Source: Aphidius gifuensis (taxonomy: Eukaryota; Arthropoda; Insecta; Hymenoptera; Braconidae). From it: a DNA stretch of 64,000 bases. The notes below the pieces were generated by a model, which did not search any database, was not told where the DNA came from, and saw only the letters and a program-made list of their open reading frames with translations. The stretch covers positions 6,510,001-6,574,000 of the forward strand of contig NC_057792.1 of assembly GCF_014905175.1 (NCBI RefSeq). Reading direction: 5' to 3'. Shown here piece after piece: positions 39,708 to 53,374 of the stretch. Position 1 is the stretch's first letter. Each line of letters opens with the position of its first letter. The translations under genes and the position numbers were made by a program.

Positions 39708-41254
39708 ATAAATGTAAATAATTAATTAATTTTAAAAATGATAAATTTTTTGTAATCCAGATTAATTAAAAGATAATTATTATTTAAATAACATTTGGTT
39801 TGTTAATATATTCATTTTAAAATATTGTTTAATCCTCATAATATTTATAATTAAAAAAAAAAAAACAACCTATTTAAAATTATTTAATTTTATTTGTCAA
39901 ATAATTTATTCAACACAATTTTTATTTACACTTTTTTTTTTTAATATTAAATATTGCTAAGATTAAAAATTATTTAATAAATTTAGTTAATGTTTTTTTT
40001 TTTTTATTAAATATTATAATAACAAATAAATTTTAATATTTTTACTTGATTATAATTAATTTTATGGGTCAACTTTTTTTTTTTTTTATTAATAATAATT
40101 ATTTTTTATTTATTTAATAAATCAACTTACATATTTAATTGTTATTTTTATTATTATCGTAATTTTGTTTCTTGCTTTTAGTTTGATTCAATGATTTTTC
40201 ATCAAACGAAAATTGATTATTTTTTAAACAATTGTAAATTGTTTTTTTCTTTTTTTTCATTATACATTTTTTTTTTTATTTATATAATATATATTTTTTT
40301 TTTGTTTATTAATTAAGTAATATTTTTCTATATAAAAAAAGAAAAAATATATTTATATATTTCGATGAAATAAAAGAAAGAAAAATTTTTTATTTTAAAT
40401 TAATTTTCGAAATTAATGTCATCTTAATGATGTAGGAAAATATTTTATATTAAAAATTATATTTTTATGAAAAAATTTATCTTGATTTTTGTATTTTTCC
40501 ATAAACTCAATTTAGTTAATTTCTAAATCAGCATTTTACTATTTTTAATGATTTATAAAAAAAATTTTTAAATGTAATTTCAATGTGATTAAATCGAGTA
40601 TCGAAAAATTATTTGATTATTAATTTCTAGATGTTTTAAACTTAAAGATAAAATTTTTTTTTGTAAATAAAATTAACAACTTAATGGATAAATAAAATTT
40701 ACATAATTTTTGTTTTTTTTTTTTCTTTTTTTATTACACACATTATAGGGAATGTCCAGTCGAGTGAAAAATAAAAAAAAAGAAATGTATATATAGAGCT
40801 AGTTCGAAATTAAACGAGAAAATATTTTCAATTTTATTAAGAGACACATTAATCGAAATTATTAAACACTAAAATCATGTAATTTGTAATGACATTAAAT
40901 TTAAAAAAAAAAAAGAAGAAAAAGATGATGAAAAAGAATTTTTTTTTTTCTAAAAACAACGACAATTGCAATTATAAACAAATGTACAACTAATTTTCAT
41001 CCTATAATTAATCATTTTATATACTTTTTCTTCACTATAATTTGAACGAGTAAAAGAAAAAAAAAATCTTTTTTTTTGATTGACATAATTAATTAATTTA
41101 AAAAAAAAGGTAAATAATGATCGAATTAATTTAATATCTCAACTAATTCATTACGAATAAGAGAAAAAAAAAGTTGTGCTTTATAATAATCAAGATAATA
41201 AATATCTTGTGTTTCATTTTACATAAAAAAGAAAAAAAAATATATATAACTAAA
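39708..41254. other. AT-rich DNA between two convergent genes
   Basis: This contains the 3' untranslated regions of the plus-strand transporter gene and the minus-strand zinc-finger gene, which point at each other. It has homopolymer T and A runs of 8-12 bases and no gene or repeat that I can support. Confidence 0.6.
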
Positions 41255-44200
41255 TTAAATATGAATGGAAACATGTGCTGATAATTCACTATGACTTGAA
41301 AAAATATTTCCACACATATCACATGGATAATCAACTGAATCAGGAACAATTGTTTCAGTAATAACATGATCATCAGATATATGCATATTATTACATAATA
41401 AACTTTGTGGTGTTATTTGTTGTTTACCATCTCTTGTTATTATTTCTTCTTCATGATTAACATTTTGTAAATCAGGTAATATTATTTCTTCACGTCCAAT
41501 ACCACTTACAACAACAATATTTTCATTAAAACCAATATCCATATTATTATTTGTATTTAAAACATCATCATTAATACCATCTTGTAGTCTTGATGATAAA
41601 TTATCATTAATATCATTATTATTATTATTAATTTGTTCATAACTATTATTATCAATTGGTTCTTGTTTGATATTTGTTGTTTTTAAATGTTTTTTATTTT
41701 TTTTAATTGTTTTCTTTTTTGGTTCTGTTTTTATTTTTGTATTCATTAAATTATTATTACTATTTGATGATGATGCAGCTGCAGCAGCAGCGGCAGCAGC
41801 AGCTGTTGAACGTCTTGTTGAAATATATGGTTCTGTTTTAATGTGTATATTTGCTAATAGATTAACTGGTAATGTTGATGATATTGTTGACGTTGTTGTT
41901 GTTGTTGTTGTTGATAATGATGATGTAGCTGTATTCGCTCTATTATCATCATTATTAATTTTACCAAAAACAGCTGGTACAATTTGTATTCTACCATCAA
42001 CATGATAACTGACATTTTTAGTTCTTGGTCTATTACGTTCACCACCAGGAAATATACCACTTTTATGTTCATTTGGCATAACACGTGGTGTTCTTGTAAC
42101 CATTGTTTTAGTTTTTTGTCCTTTTTTAACACCATCAGTACCAATATCAACAGGTACACGTGTTTTTTGTGTATGTATCATTTTTGGTCTACCAGATTGA
42201 TTTTTTAATGGTATATCATTTAATTTATTATTAATATTATTATTAATATTATCATCATTAATAATTTTATTATTACTACTGCTATTATTATTATTGTTAC
42301 TATTATTATTACTATTATTACTATTATTATTTTTTAATTTTAATTTTTTATTTTTAGTTTTATTACTTGTTAATTTACTATTACCAACAATTTCATCAAT
42401 ATTATTAATTGAACTTTCAAATGATTTTAATACATTTTCATATCCTTCTTGTTCAATAATATTACGTTGTTGTTTTTTATATTTTTTTCCCAATTTACGT
42501 TTTGTATTTTCTTCTGAATCTGATGTACCATCAACAAAATTATCATATTTATTATTAACATAATTATTATCATAATCATCATCGTCATCATCATTTGAAT
42601 GATTATTAGTTGATGATGATGGTTTTGTTGTTGTTGTTGTTGTTAAAAATATTTGATCAATTTTAGTTTTTCTTCTACGTTTATATTTACGTGGACCAAC
42701 TGGTGGTTGTCTATTTTGTGCTGTTTTAGCATCACAATGTTCTATAATATGTCGTATTATTTCATCAGCTGTTGAAAATAATGATTCGCATACTACACAA
42801 AAATATGGTGTTAATGTATCTTTATGATCTGCATCTGGTTGTGAATGATGTGCACGTACATGTTCACGTAATACAACACGTTGATTAAATGCACGTGAAC
42901 ATATTGAACAAGCATATGGTTTTTCACCAGTATGTATACGTTCATGTTTTCTTAATGTACCACCATCAGCAAATGCTTTCCAACAATGACTACAACTATA
43001 TGGACGTTCACCAGTATGTATACGTACATGTATTTGTTGTGATGAACGTGAACCAAATGTTTTTGTACAATAATTACATGGAAATATTCTACCATTACCA
43101 GTATCTTTATGTGAATGTTTATGTGATACTAAAGCACGACCATTTTCAAATTGAATACCACATTCATCACATGATACTGTTTTTTTTTCATGTGATAATT
43201 TATGTCTACGTAAACGTGCTTTTGATAAAAATTTTTTATCACATATAATACAAGTAAATGATTTATCATTACTATGTACTAAAATATGTTTTGATAAACT
43301 ACGTTTATCTTTACATTGTTTACCACATTGACGACATGTATTTGGTGATGCATTACCATGACAATTACGTACATGTTCAGCAACTTCATCAGCATCACGA
43401 AATTTTGCACCACATGATAAACATTGTTGTGAATTTTTACCACTATGTATTTCAGCATGTGCTAATAATAATAATGCTGTATCAAATGTTTCACCACATG
43501 TATTACATGCATGTAATGATGTATCTAATAAATCATTTAATTCTTGTTTAACATGTATTTTACGATGACGTGTTAATGATTCATGACGTGTAAACATTAC
43601 ACCACATATATCACAAACATATTGATTATAATTATCAATATCATCATTAATACCATCATTATCAATATCATCATCATCATCATCATCATTAATACCATGT
43701 TTAATACGTGTATGTTCTTTGAGTTCTTTTATACTCCAAAATCCATCACCACAATTTGTACATACATATGATGCTGGATGCGAACGCATATGTGATTTTA
43801 ATGCTTTTCCACGTGCACAACCAAGACCACATAATTGACAAACATATGGTTTTGTTGCATCTGTTATTGGCCAACGTGGTTTTTCTTCTGTTGCTATTTC
43901 ATCATTCCATTTTGATGATGATGATGTACCAGTTAATGTTGTTTCATATTTATTACCAATATCAATTATATCATTATAATTATAACTATTTGGATTATAT
44001 TTATCAATATTTTTACTTTCATTTATTGTATAATTACGTTTTGGTGATGTATTTTTAGTTGTATATTTACGTTTACGTGTTGTTGTTTGTTTTTTACGTT
44101 TTTCTGGTACTAAATTATGATGATCATCATCATCATCATTTAATAAATCTGTATCATCATAATTATCATCAAGTAAATCATTTGTTGGATCAATAGCATG

Positions 44201-44901
44201 TGTTTTACGATGATTTGCAAGATCACATTTACGTATATAACTTGCATCACAAAAATGACATGAATATGGACGATCAGTTTGATGTGATACCATGTGATTC
44301 ATTAAATTTGCTTTTTTACTAAAACGACGTGAACAAAAATCACATGGAAATGGACGTGATGATATTGATGCATCTTGTTCACTTTGTAATGGTATTTCCA
44401 TATCATCATATTCAAGTAAATTATCATGTGATACTTTTGTTTCTGGTACATGAATTCTGTTTTTTTTTTTAAAAAAAAAGAAGAAATATAATTAATACAA
44501 AATAATATTTGTTGTTGTATTATTTATTCAATATATAAAATTAATTCTTACCCATCATCAGGACCAGAACGATCCCAATTATCAGTTATAACTTCTTCAG
44601 TAACTTGAATATTTAAATAATCATGTGTTTGATCTTCTGGTATATACATTGCTTCCATATCATTAGTTTGTTGCATCAACATTATTGTATTTGTTCCAAG
44701 ATCATCAGTTGTATGAATTATTGTTTCTTCATGTACTTCACCATCTATACACACCCCTTCAGATACTTCTTCACATGCACCAATAACATCACCTTCCATA
44801 ATTTCCATCTCCTGCATGTGGCCATCATCAAGACCACATACTTCTTCATGATGAACTACTTCTTCTTCTGTCCACTGGAGATTTAATTCATGAGGATCCA
44901 T
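41255..44901 (-). CDS. multi-C2H2 zinc-finger transcription factor (15 fingers)
   Basis: Two coding exons, 44552-44901 and 41255-44456, separated by a 95-bp intron (donor GTAAGA, acceptor ACAG), encode about 1183 residues. The first exon gives an acidic N-terminus rich in Glu, Val and Met. The second carries fifteen C2H2 fingers: two near residues 155-205, twelve between about 320 and 700, and one at the extreme C-terminus (CDMCGNIFSSHSELSAHVSI). TGEKPY-type linkers join only the later fingers (HTGERPYSC, HTGEKPYAC), suggesting that cluster binds DNA. Between finger 14 and the last finger lie Asn/Ser-rich runs and an eleven-Ala tract. It is a nuclear DNA-binding protein by family. I cannot name the ortholog. 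Its promoter appears shared with the SDS3 gene, head-to-head. Confidence 0.9.
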
Positions 44902-46791
44902 AATTACTGATGTTTTTTTTTTTTTTTTTCTCTATTATTCTTTAAACCTTTTTTAATATTTATTTCTTTTGTACAACATTCCAACACAAATGATCCTCCT
45001 AAAAATAAAAAACAAAATTCATCATTAGACAAGATATATTTATCAAGTTTGTCAATTATTTTTTTGAAAAATAATAAATATTAAACAAATGACAGTTTAA
45101 AATTTAGAAAAAAAAAAGAAAAGATCAAGCTTTCAATTTTTTTTTTTTTCTCAAATCAAAATGGCCATTTCTTATCAATAAACTTTTTTTTTTTTTTTTT
45201 TAAATACACACTGTATGATGCAATTTTAATTTTAAATTATATATTTTAATTTTTTAATTGCATTATTATTATTATTGTAAGTTGTTGATGTATATTTACA
45301 AAATTTATAAAACAAATTGGAGTTATTTTTTAGGGACATATTAAGTAGATGAACATGTGGCCGAATGAATAACCGACTTTTATTGTTAAATTTATTAAAA
45401 TAATATCTAATATGCTAATTAAATGTTTAAAATAATTTAAAAAAAACAACATTGTTTACATTAATAGGTTATATTATGATTGGATAAAAAATTGTAAGGT
45501 TAATATTGTTTTTTTTTTTCACTTCAATATCAACCATTTTCTTTGTACTAAATTTTTAATAAAAAAAATGCAGCAAGTTTGTTGCATAATACCTTGCACG
45601 TTGTCACAATTTTTTAATAAAATTAATAAACACCAAATATATCAATAATTTATAAATCACTTGTTTGTTAAAAAAAAAAACTTGTTAATAAATATTTGAT
45701 AAAAATTGGAGGTTAACATCAACTCAACTATCAAAAGAAATTTTTTTTTTTTTTTTTTTGGGAGGACGCGATTATTTCGTTGAAGAAAACGTCCGCCATA
45801 ATTCTTTACAAGCGCCAACAAGCGGTCAACAATTTTTTTATTTTCCCCTTACCCCACACATAAAAAAAAAAAAATTGATTTATAAAAAAAATTTTGTCAC
45901 TCAATTTGACAGCTATTTTTAATAAATTATTCTATTTTTTTAAGGTTATATTTATTGTTGTTTATTACTTACTTGTTTTTGATATTTAATCAAATTAAAA
46001 ATCAATTATTTGTTATTAAAAACCTAACCAAAAACTTTTTACTTTAATGGCGTAAAAATTTCGTGGTTAGCTAAAATGGCGGTTGCTTGAGAGAGAGCTA
46101 AATTGTTGAAAACGGAGAAGATGCGTGTTTTTTCTGTATGTGTGTGGTGGTAAATGACGATTCAATAGGCCGATGAAAATGACATCCGGTGACTCTCCCT
46201 CGCCCTTCCATCATTGTGTGCACATGCTCGTGTAAAGATGCGCACGAAAAAACAAAAAAAAAAGAGTCAATTGAGCGACTAAATTTAAAAATAAAATTTT
46301 TAAATAATTCTGTTTTATTAATTATTTAATTAAAAGAATTAATTGATTATATCAAAAATAAATAGTGTTATTTTTTTTTTTCATTCTTTTATATATTACA
46401 GGATAGTTTTTTCATTTTTTTATGTGTTTTATTAACAATTATATCCACCATTTTGTGGTTATATTGTTCGCGCGCGTTTATTTTTGGCCACTTGATGGCG
46501 ACACTTTTGATCCGCCATCTGTCCGTGTAAAAAAAAAAAATTAAGAGCGATTGTTTACTTGACAAGCTTGACAGCAAAAATAATTAGCAAAGCTCAGAAT
46601 ATTATTAATAATTTTTATTATATTAAAATTAGTGATAATTTTCTATCAACAATAAATCATGAAAATATATACAAGTGTAAATAATGTTAAAAATAAAAAG
46701 TGATATATTAATGTATTTTATGAATTTGATAAATAAACTTTAAAATAACTTATTGTTAAATTAAATTTTGTTATTAATTATTGAGTTAAAA
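44902..46791. promoter_or_regulatory. head-to-head intergenic region between zinc-finger and SDS3 genes
   Basis: The two genes are divergent, with 1.9 kb between start codons. An acceptor-like TTTTTAG on the minus strand near 45000 suggests a noncoding first exon for the zinc-finger gene. The centre (about 45770-46560) is GC-richer and carries repeated GCCAT/ATGGC cores at 45795, 46076, 46495 and 46514, the core bound by YY1/Pho-type factors. A CpG-containing run (CGCGCGCG) lies near 46470. Promoter function is inferred from gene layout and composition; no TATA box is assigned. Confidence 0.5.
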
Positions 46792-48929
46792 ATGTCATAT
46801 CAAGGATCACCTTATTCAGCTGCATATGGTCAAGATGATTATGATCTTGATGATGACAATGATGATTTTGTTGATGATGATCATGATCCAGATGATCCAG
46901 ATGAATCTGATGAAGGTTAGTTGTTAATGTTTATAAATAAACATTCATTTAATTCAAAACATTATTATTGTTTAAATGAATTACATTAGTTTGTTGTTAA
47001 TTCAAGATTTTAATTGATTTTAATTTTTTAGATACTGAAGAAGCTAGTGAAACAGACATGGGAAAATCAGAAGGATATACTGAAATTAAAGAACAGTAAG
47101 TAGCTTTAATTTATGTATTAAATATTATAATTAATTGTGGTGCTAATGATTATAATTTTTAAAAGGGTTTATCAAGATAAATTGGGAAGTTTAAAAAGAC
47201 AAAAACAACAGTTAAAAGATGGTAGTCATCCAGAGTACAATAGAAAAGTTAAAAGACTAGAAGCACAATACAATGAAAGGTAAATAAAAATTTAATAATA
47301 ATTAAAAAAACAAATGTTATATTAATGAATATTGTCATTTAGATTACGTGTGAATGCTGTTTATCGTGATTATTTGACAGAATCAGTAGAAAGAGATTAT
47401 ATTCTTGAAAAAAAAGCAGCAGTCAAGGAATATGAGGATAAAAAAATTGATCTTAAAGAAAATTTATTAGCAGACATGGAGGAAAAAAGAAAAATGATTG
47501 AAGCAGATAGACAGACTATGGAATTAACTGGTGATTCCATGGAGGTAAAGGTCATTAAGTTCAAAATTTTTTATTTTTTTATTATTAAGATTAAAAATCA
47601 ACGCTTTTGGTTGTTTTAAAAATGAAATAAATATATTATTAGAGTTATTATAAATTACTAAATTTTATATATTTGTTTTATATATATATATATATATATA
47701 TTAGGTTAAACCACCAATGACACGTAAATTACGAAGAAGACCAAATGATCCAGTTCCTGAAAAAGTTGAAAAAAGAAGAAAAGCACCACCAGTACAAATA
47801 AATTTTTTAAGTGATGAAAAAGATATTGATAATGACTTGAAACAAATAAGTCGTGGTAAAGTTATAACACCTGTTCGTAAACAAGGTTAATATATTTTAT
47901 TATTATTATTATTTTAATTAATTGTAGAAATTGATTTTTATTAATCAATCTTTACTTTTAGTTGTGATGACCAATTATAGTACTACTAATATACCAACTC
48001 CAAATGTTCCATCATCCCCAGAAGCTGCACTTGTTGAGACCAAAATAGAAGATGGAAAACTTTTATATGAAAAAAGATGGTGAGTTATATTTTTAGTATT
48101 ATAGTTATTTAGATAGTTGTTGATATTATCAGTGAGTTATAATAAAGTAAAATGACAATTAGCTATTTAATGATTTATAAAAATAGAAATTTCTAATCAA
48201 TTTAATGGGCAAATGAAGAACAATTTACGAATAGCCTTGAAGCATGAATATTTAAAGTTGGTTAATCCTTGAAATTGTTGAATTTTTTAACTTTAAACTG
48301 CTATATTTTTTAAACAAAACGGTAAAGTCCATTTTTGTTTTTTTGTTTTTTTTCCCCCATCAATAATCATTGTTGTAAATGAAATTTTGACTAGTTAGTT
48401 TTTTAATAAAACGTTAATATCAAATTTTTTTTTAAAGTACAATCAACATATGAGATTCACAAATTCATCTGTCATTTAACTCGACAAAAGAGTTGCTAAA
48501 TTAAACAATAATTATTACAACAATTATACAATCAATCATCTCCAAATAAAATACAACATATGAATAATTATTTTTAAAAAATCTATGATGAATATAAAAA
48601 AAATTGATATCAAGATTATTGGTGTAATTTATAATATTCAATTTTACTTTTAAATCAAGGTATCATCGGGGTCAACCAATTTACGTAGAAGGAAAAGACT
48701 TATCAAAATTCGGTGCAACAATATCATCAATTGGAACTGATGCTGTAAGTAAAAATATCAATAAATATTTTATATTCATCAACAATATAAATAATATAAA
48801 TACAATTTTAATATAATTATAACTTTTTGACAGATTTGTGTTAAAAAAATAACAGACAACAGTAAAGTACGTATATGTACATCACACTTAAGTCGTGGTA
48901 AAATAACAATAAAACGACGTGCATCATAA
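46792..48929 (+). CDS. Sds3: SDS3, subunit of the Sin3 histone deacetylase corepressor complex
   Basis: Eight coding exons (46792-46915, 47032-47095, 47166-47279, 47343-47544, 47705-47885, 47962-48079, 48660-48744, 48834-48929) give 327 residues, matching the size of human SUDS3. The N-terminus (MSYQGSPYSAAYGQDDYD) leads into a strongly acidic stretch. A coiled-coil Sds3 domain follows, from about residue 60 to 165, with VYQDKLGSLKRQKQQLKDGS and LRVNAVYRDYLTESVERDYI. A basic linker (KLRRRPNDPVPEKVEKRRK) and a conserved C-terminal module (YHRGQPIYVEGKDLS, then SHLSRGKITIKRRAS) complete it. In the family the coiled coil dimerises and bridges Sin3 and HDAC1 in the nucleus. All introns have GT-AG ends. 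Intron 6 is enlarged by a repeat insertion (48115-48603). Confidence 0.93.
48115..48603 (+). repeat. interspersed repeat in SDS3 intron 6
   Basis: About 489 bp are nearly identical to the reverse complement of 50336-50824. Without it the host intron would be about 90 bp, in line with its neighbours. Landmarks include 'gttggttaatccttgaaatt' and 'ctgtcatttaactcgacaaa'. It has no coding capacity and its class is not recognised. It is in the sense orientation of SDS3. Confidence 0.85.
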
Positions 48930-49741
48930 CAAACGAAGCCGCGGATAGTACTCCGACTATCGAGATCCCGTGGCTGTTCATCAAAACCATTGTATGACAG
49001 AAAATTTTATTCACATTTTGTATCAGATGATAATAATTTATAATGAAAAATTATTATTTATAAACACATACCACCAAATAATAATCAAACAAAATTGATT
49101 ATATTTTTTTTCAAAATTTATAAATAAAACAATTTAGCTTTATTTTTTTATAATCAATGAAAAAAAAAACAATATGAATTTTATAAATTAAATATCTCCA
49201 TACAATTAATACAAAATTAGGTAAATTTTTAATGTTCATTGACTGGTTGGTTTGTTGTAAAAAAAAAACTCGGCTATATTAATATTGCAAGTAAATATAA
49301 ACAATAATTAATTTATTAATTTTTCTTTTTTTATTGTTTTATTAAAATTAAAAAAAAAAGAAGAGTTTATTTATAAAATTTATTGATAAATAGTATTTTC
49401 ATTATGAGAAAAAAAAAAATAAATTAATATGTAATTATTGTTTTATTAATAATGTAGATATCCAATTTAAATTGAAGCATCATATATAAATTAAATGTAA
49501 AATAAAAAAAAAATATAATAAATAATTTTAGGGATTGATTTGTAATTTTTTTTTTTTATTTCAAATGAAAAAGATTATGTTTTAATTGTATTTTACAATA
49601 AATGATATTTTTTCAATATTGAATTTTATATTTAAAGATTTTTTAGTTATTTAAATGTATTAATTTAATACTTAATATTTTTTTATCTGTTTACGAATTT
49701 TTAATGATTATTATTTAATTGAAGTTGTAGATTTTGTTATC
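48930..49741. other. 3' ends of the convergent SDS3 and ceramidase genes
   Basis: A short GC-richer run directly after the SDS3 stop (about 48930-48980) is followed by AT-rich DNA with several AATAAA-type signals (near 49120 and 49420). No further gene is seen. Confidence 0.6.
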
Positions 49742-49808
49742 TTATGTTACAGTTACAAAAGCTACACTCATATGAGTATTTTTTTGACGATGTATTTTGC
49801 AACGTCTC

Positions 49809-52800
49809 TTAATCTGAAAGAAAAAAAAATATTAATGATCTGAATTAAATAATTTTAGATCTTACTTGCCTCAAAAGTTTGTGTTGAATTGTAGTAATGA
49901 AAAATTGTTCCATCATTTTTGTAATGTCCTTGATGAGAAATTCTGTATTTACCAGGTTCTATATTTTTTGGAATATTCCAAGATATTGTTGTTTTTCCAG
50001 ACTTCCATTCAAATCTACAACAAAATATTTAATTGATTTTATTATTGCAAAAAAACATTGATATTTATTTTATACTCAATTTGTAGATTATTATTTTTTA
50101 CTTTGTTTCCCAATCAGCATCAGTTGCAACAATATTCCAATTATTATTGTCATTTGAAATTTGTTGTTCGATAAATAAATAAGATGATATATTCATTAGA
50201 CTATGTCTTGGATTACCAGCAAGCTTTAAAAAGAAAAACAAATAATCTAGTAATTAAACAAATTTTAAAATTGATTAAACAAAGACATCTCTATCGTTTT
50301 ATCAACAATATGATAACAATTTCTTTGAAGAATTTGTTTTATATTCATCATAGATTTTTTAAAAATAATTATTCATATGTTGTATTTTATTTGGAGATGA
50401 TTGATTGTTTAATTGTTGAAATAATTATTGTTTAATTTAGCAACTCTTTTGTCGAGTTGAATGACAGATGAATTTGTGAATCTCATATGTTGATTGTACT
50501 TTTAAAAAAATTTGATATTAACGTTTTATTAAAAAACTAACTAGTCAAAATTTCATTTACAACAATGATTATTGATGGGGAAAAAAAAAAAACAAAAAAA
50601 CAAAAATGGACTTTACCGTTTTGTTTAAAAAATATAGCAGTTTAAAGTTAAAAAATTCAACAATTTCAAGGATTAACCAACTTTAAATATTCATGCTTCA
50701 AGGCTATTCGTAAATTGTTCTTCATTTGCCCATTAAATTGATTAGAAATTTCTATTTTTATTAATCATTAAATAGCCAATTGTCATTTTACTTTATTATA
50801 ACCCACTGACAATACCAACAAGTATGTAAATTATAATTAAAATTTGCTGTTTGTAAATTTACTTGAACGATAGAGATACTTAAAATAAAAAAAATTGAAT
50901 AATTACAAAAACTGCTGAAACAGTATCACCAGAAACAACAGTCATCTTTGGTTGTTCTACACAAGAGCCATATGGTTCTTCTGAATTATATGATTTGTCC
51001 TCAACCAATTTTTCTGGAGAAAAAAAGGCTGACAAATATAAATGGTCTAGTATTTCAGGTGGTATCCCTTCTGTCAAATTATTCATCTTAAAAAAAGAAA
51101 AAACAACATATTAATTTGATAATTATCATGTACAAATAATAACAACTCACATTGATTGCAGCAGATGCAAGTTTTTCATACTGTTTGAGATATATTGTCA
51201 ATGTATGAGGTCCAAAAATTGTTGATCCACCTTCATATAGTTGAAGCTTAAATAAAGTTATTTTAAAAAATTATTAACATTCACTCTTTTAATTTGTAAA
51301 TTTTATTTTCTATATATTACTTGGTATTCTTCAGGTGTTGTTATGTAATCACTATAAGTATTACAAAGTCCAGCAATAACAACATTTTTTTCATTATCAT
51401 TAACAATATTTTGTATTTTTTCTTTTAATCTTCTTCCAGCCATTGTTGTAAATTCACCTGGTACACCAGCAATAATCAAATCACCAATAAATGCAATTTG
51501 AGTTGACACAACATCTGGCAACATTATCAATATTTCATCAGAAAATAAACCAACACACTTTCCTAATGATATTTTCTAAAAAAAAAAATAAAAAATTATC
51601 ATTTTTAAAAATTAACATTTTTATTTTTTAACATACTTGTGGTATTATTATTTTTTTTGAGCCATGACATTTTTCATTTTCTGTATCAGCTATTTTTACA
51701 CAATCTATAATTGTTTCTAACAACTTTGTTTGAGATTTTTTCAACAATTCTGATGGAGACAAAAAAATATCCAGCACAGTAAATTCTTTCTTTTTTTGAT
51801 AAAGTTCAACACCTGGACCATCAGATGTTCCTGTTGTAAAACTCTCACCCATTGCTGGTTGACAGCCTTTTACATTAACAGTTTTGTTTGTTGATGAATC
51901 ATAATAATCAACAGTCTGTTCTGTCATATTAACATACTGATGAACAACTCTAATTTCACCAGTCAACTCTTTGCCACTTCCATTATTCCAAATATTCTAT
52001 AATACAATTTTTACAATTATTTTCATAAAACTATATACAAATATTAATAATATAAAAATAAAAAAAAATTTACCATTGATCCATGAAAAAGTCTATGAGC
52101 AATGATACTAGTACTTTCAAACATATTTTTTCCTGGTCCTGATGCAACACATTTACCTTCATCTTCATCACATCCATCAACTGAATTACATGGTTTATTA
52201 GAAAACTGACACCTTGGACCTTTTATATTAGGTGATGAATCACCAGCATTAGTTACACAAAATGATGCAACAAATTTATTCTAAAAATAGGAAATATATT
52301 TCTTATCATTTCATATCAATTATATTAAATTTTTCAATAATTATTTTACCTTATTATTTGTATATTTATTTTTTTTGTTCATTTTTTTTTCAAATAGTAA
52401 TGAAGCATAACCAAAATTATCACTTGAAACAAGTGTATTTGTATTGTTCATACTTGTTGAATGTACAGCAAACCAATTGATAACACCGATTGGACGTTGA
52501 CTATTTGCTTCAATAAATTTTACTTGTGTCATTATTTTATCAACATCATCATCATACCTTTAAAAATAATAATAAATAATTTATAAATACAATGAGTAAT
52601 TAAAAAAAAAAACATTTATTTACTTGTTTCTTTCAGCTTCTGGATTTTGTTTATATGCAAGTGGACTTCTGTTGATATTTACATCATATACTTTACCATG
52701 ATTTATAAAAATACGACCATGAACCATATTTTCCTTGGCTTCTTCAATACTCTGTAATATTTTACATTTATTTATTTGATTATAGCGTTGTTATTTATTA

Positions 52801-53374
52801 CCTTTATTTACCTTTGTTATTCCATTTACTAGTGCATCAAATGAATCTTTGACGAAACCATAAATTGATATATCATACAAAGCATAATTATTTGATCCAC
52901 CTGGAGCTGAATGAGTATGTGATGCACTTATCATAACATTTTTATCAGTAAATGTATTGTTGTATTTTTTTTTTAATTTATCAATAACCTGTGATACATG
53001 AATACGATATTATTTTTGTTTATTTTTTATATTACATAATACTTACTTCAGCTCGAACATTGTGACTAATCATAGCTGATTCAACGCTTACAAATACAAA
53101 TATTTCATTATTTTTTTCGATAATATAAGCTCTTGAAAATGTACGTAAATGTATTCCAGTTCCTTTTTGATCAAAATTGCCATACGCCATCTAAAAAATG
53201 ATAATTATAGTGTCTAAAAAATTTAATTAATTTTTTTTTTTAACTTACGAAAACTATGTCAACTGGTGGACCAGTCGTATCTGCAATCCCAACACCAATT
53301 TTGTATAAAGAATTTTCTCCATTGATTAAACAAAAAAAATAACAAAATAAAAATCCAAATATTTTAAAATACAT
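49809..53374 (-). CDS. CDase: neutral ceramidase
   Basis: Thirteen coding exons on the minus strand give about 718 residues, close to the fly enzyme. They run, from the start: 53249-53374, 53047-53190, 52812-52988, 52624-52751, 52350-52557, 52074-52280, 51637-51996, 51321-51575, 51151-51246, 50907-51086, 50102-50223, 49866-50014 and 49809-49813. The enzyme hydrolyses ceramide to sphingosine and fatty acid at the cell surface or outside the cell. A signal peptide (MYFKIFGFLFCYFFCLINGE) precedes KIGVGIADTTGPPVDIVF. The zinc-site motif SHTHSAPGG and the nucleophile region PAMGESFTTGTSDGPG are intact, as is the C-terminal Ig-like domain (PGKYRISHQGHY). The very end is uncertain: a GT donor gives FEAN-stop, whereas a GC donor at 49869 would extend the tail to a stop at 49742. 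Intron 10 holds a repeat. Confidence 0.92.
50336..50824 (-). repeat. interspersed repeat in ceramidase intron 10
   Basis: This is the reverse complement of 48115-48603, nearly identical across about 489 bp. It makes up most of a 683-bp intron. Because ceramidase is on the minus strand, the repeat is again in the sense orientation of its host gene. Confidence 0.85.

Noticed and set aside
41667..44058. Several open frames on the plus strand across the zinc-finger gene
   Set aside because: They are antisense shadows of the long C2H2 coding frame, rich in His, Tyr, Met and Val from finger codons read in reverse.
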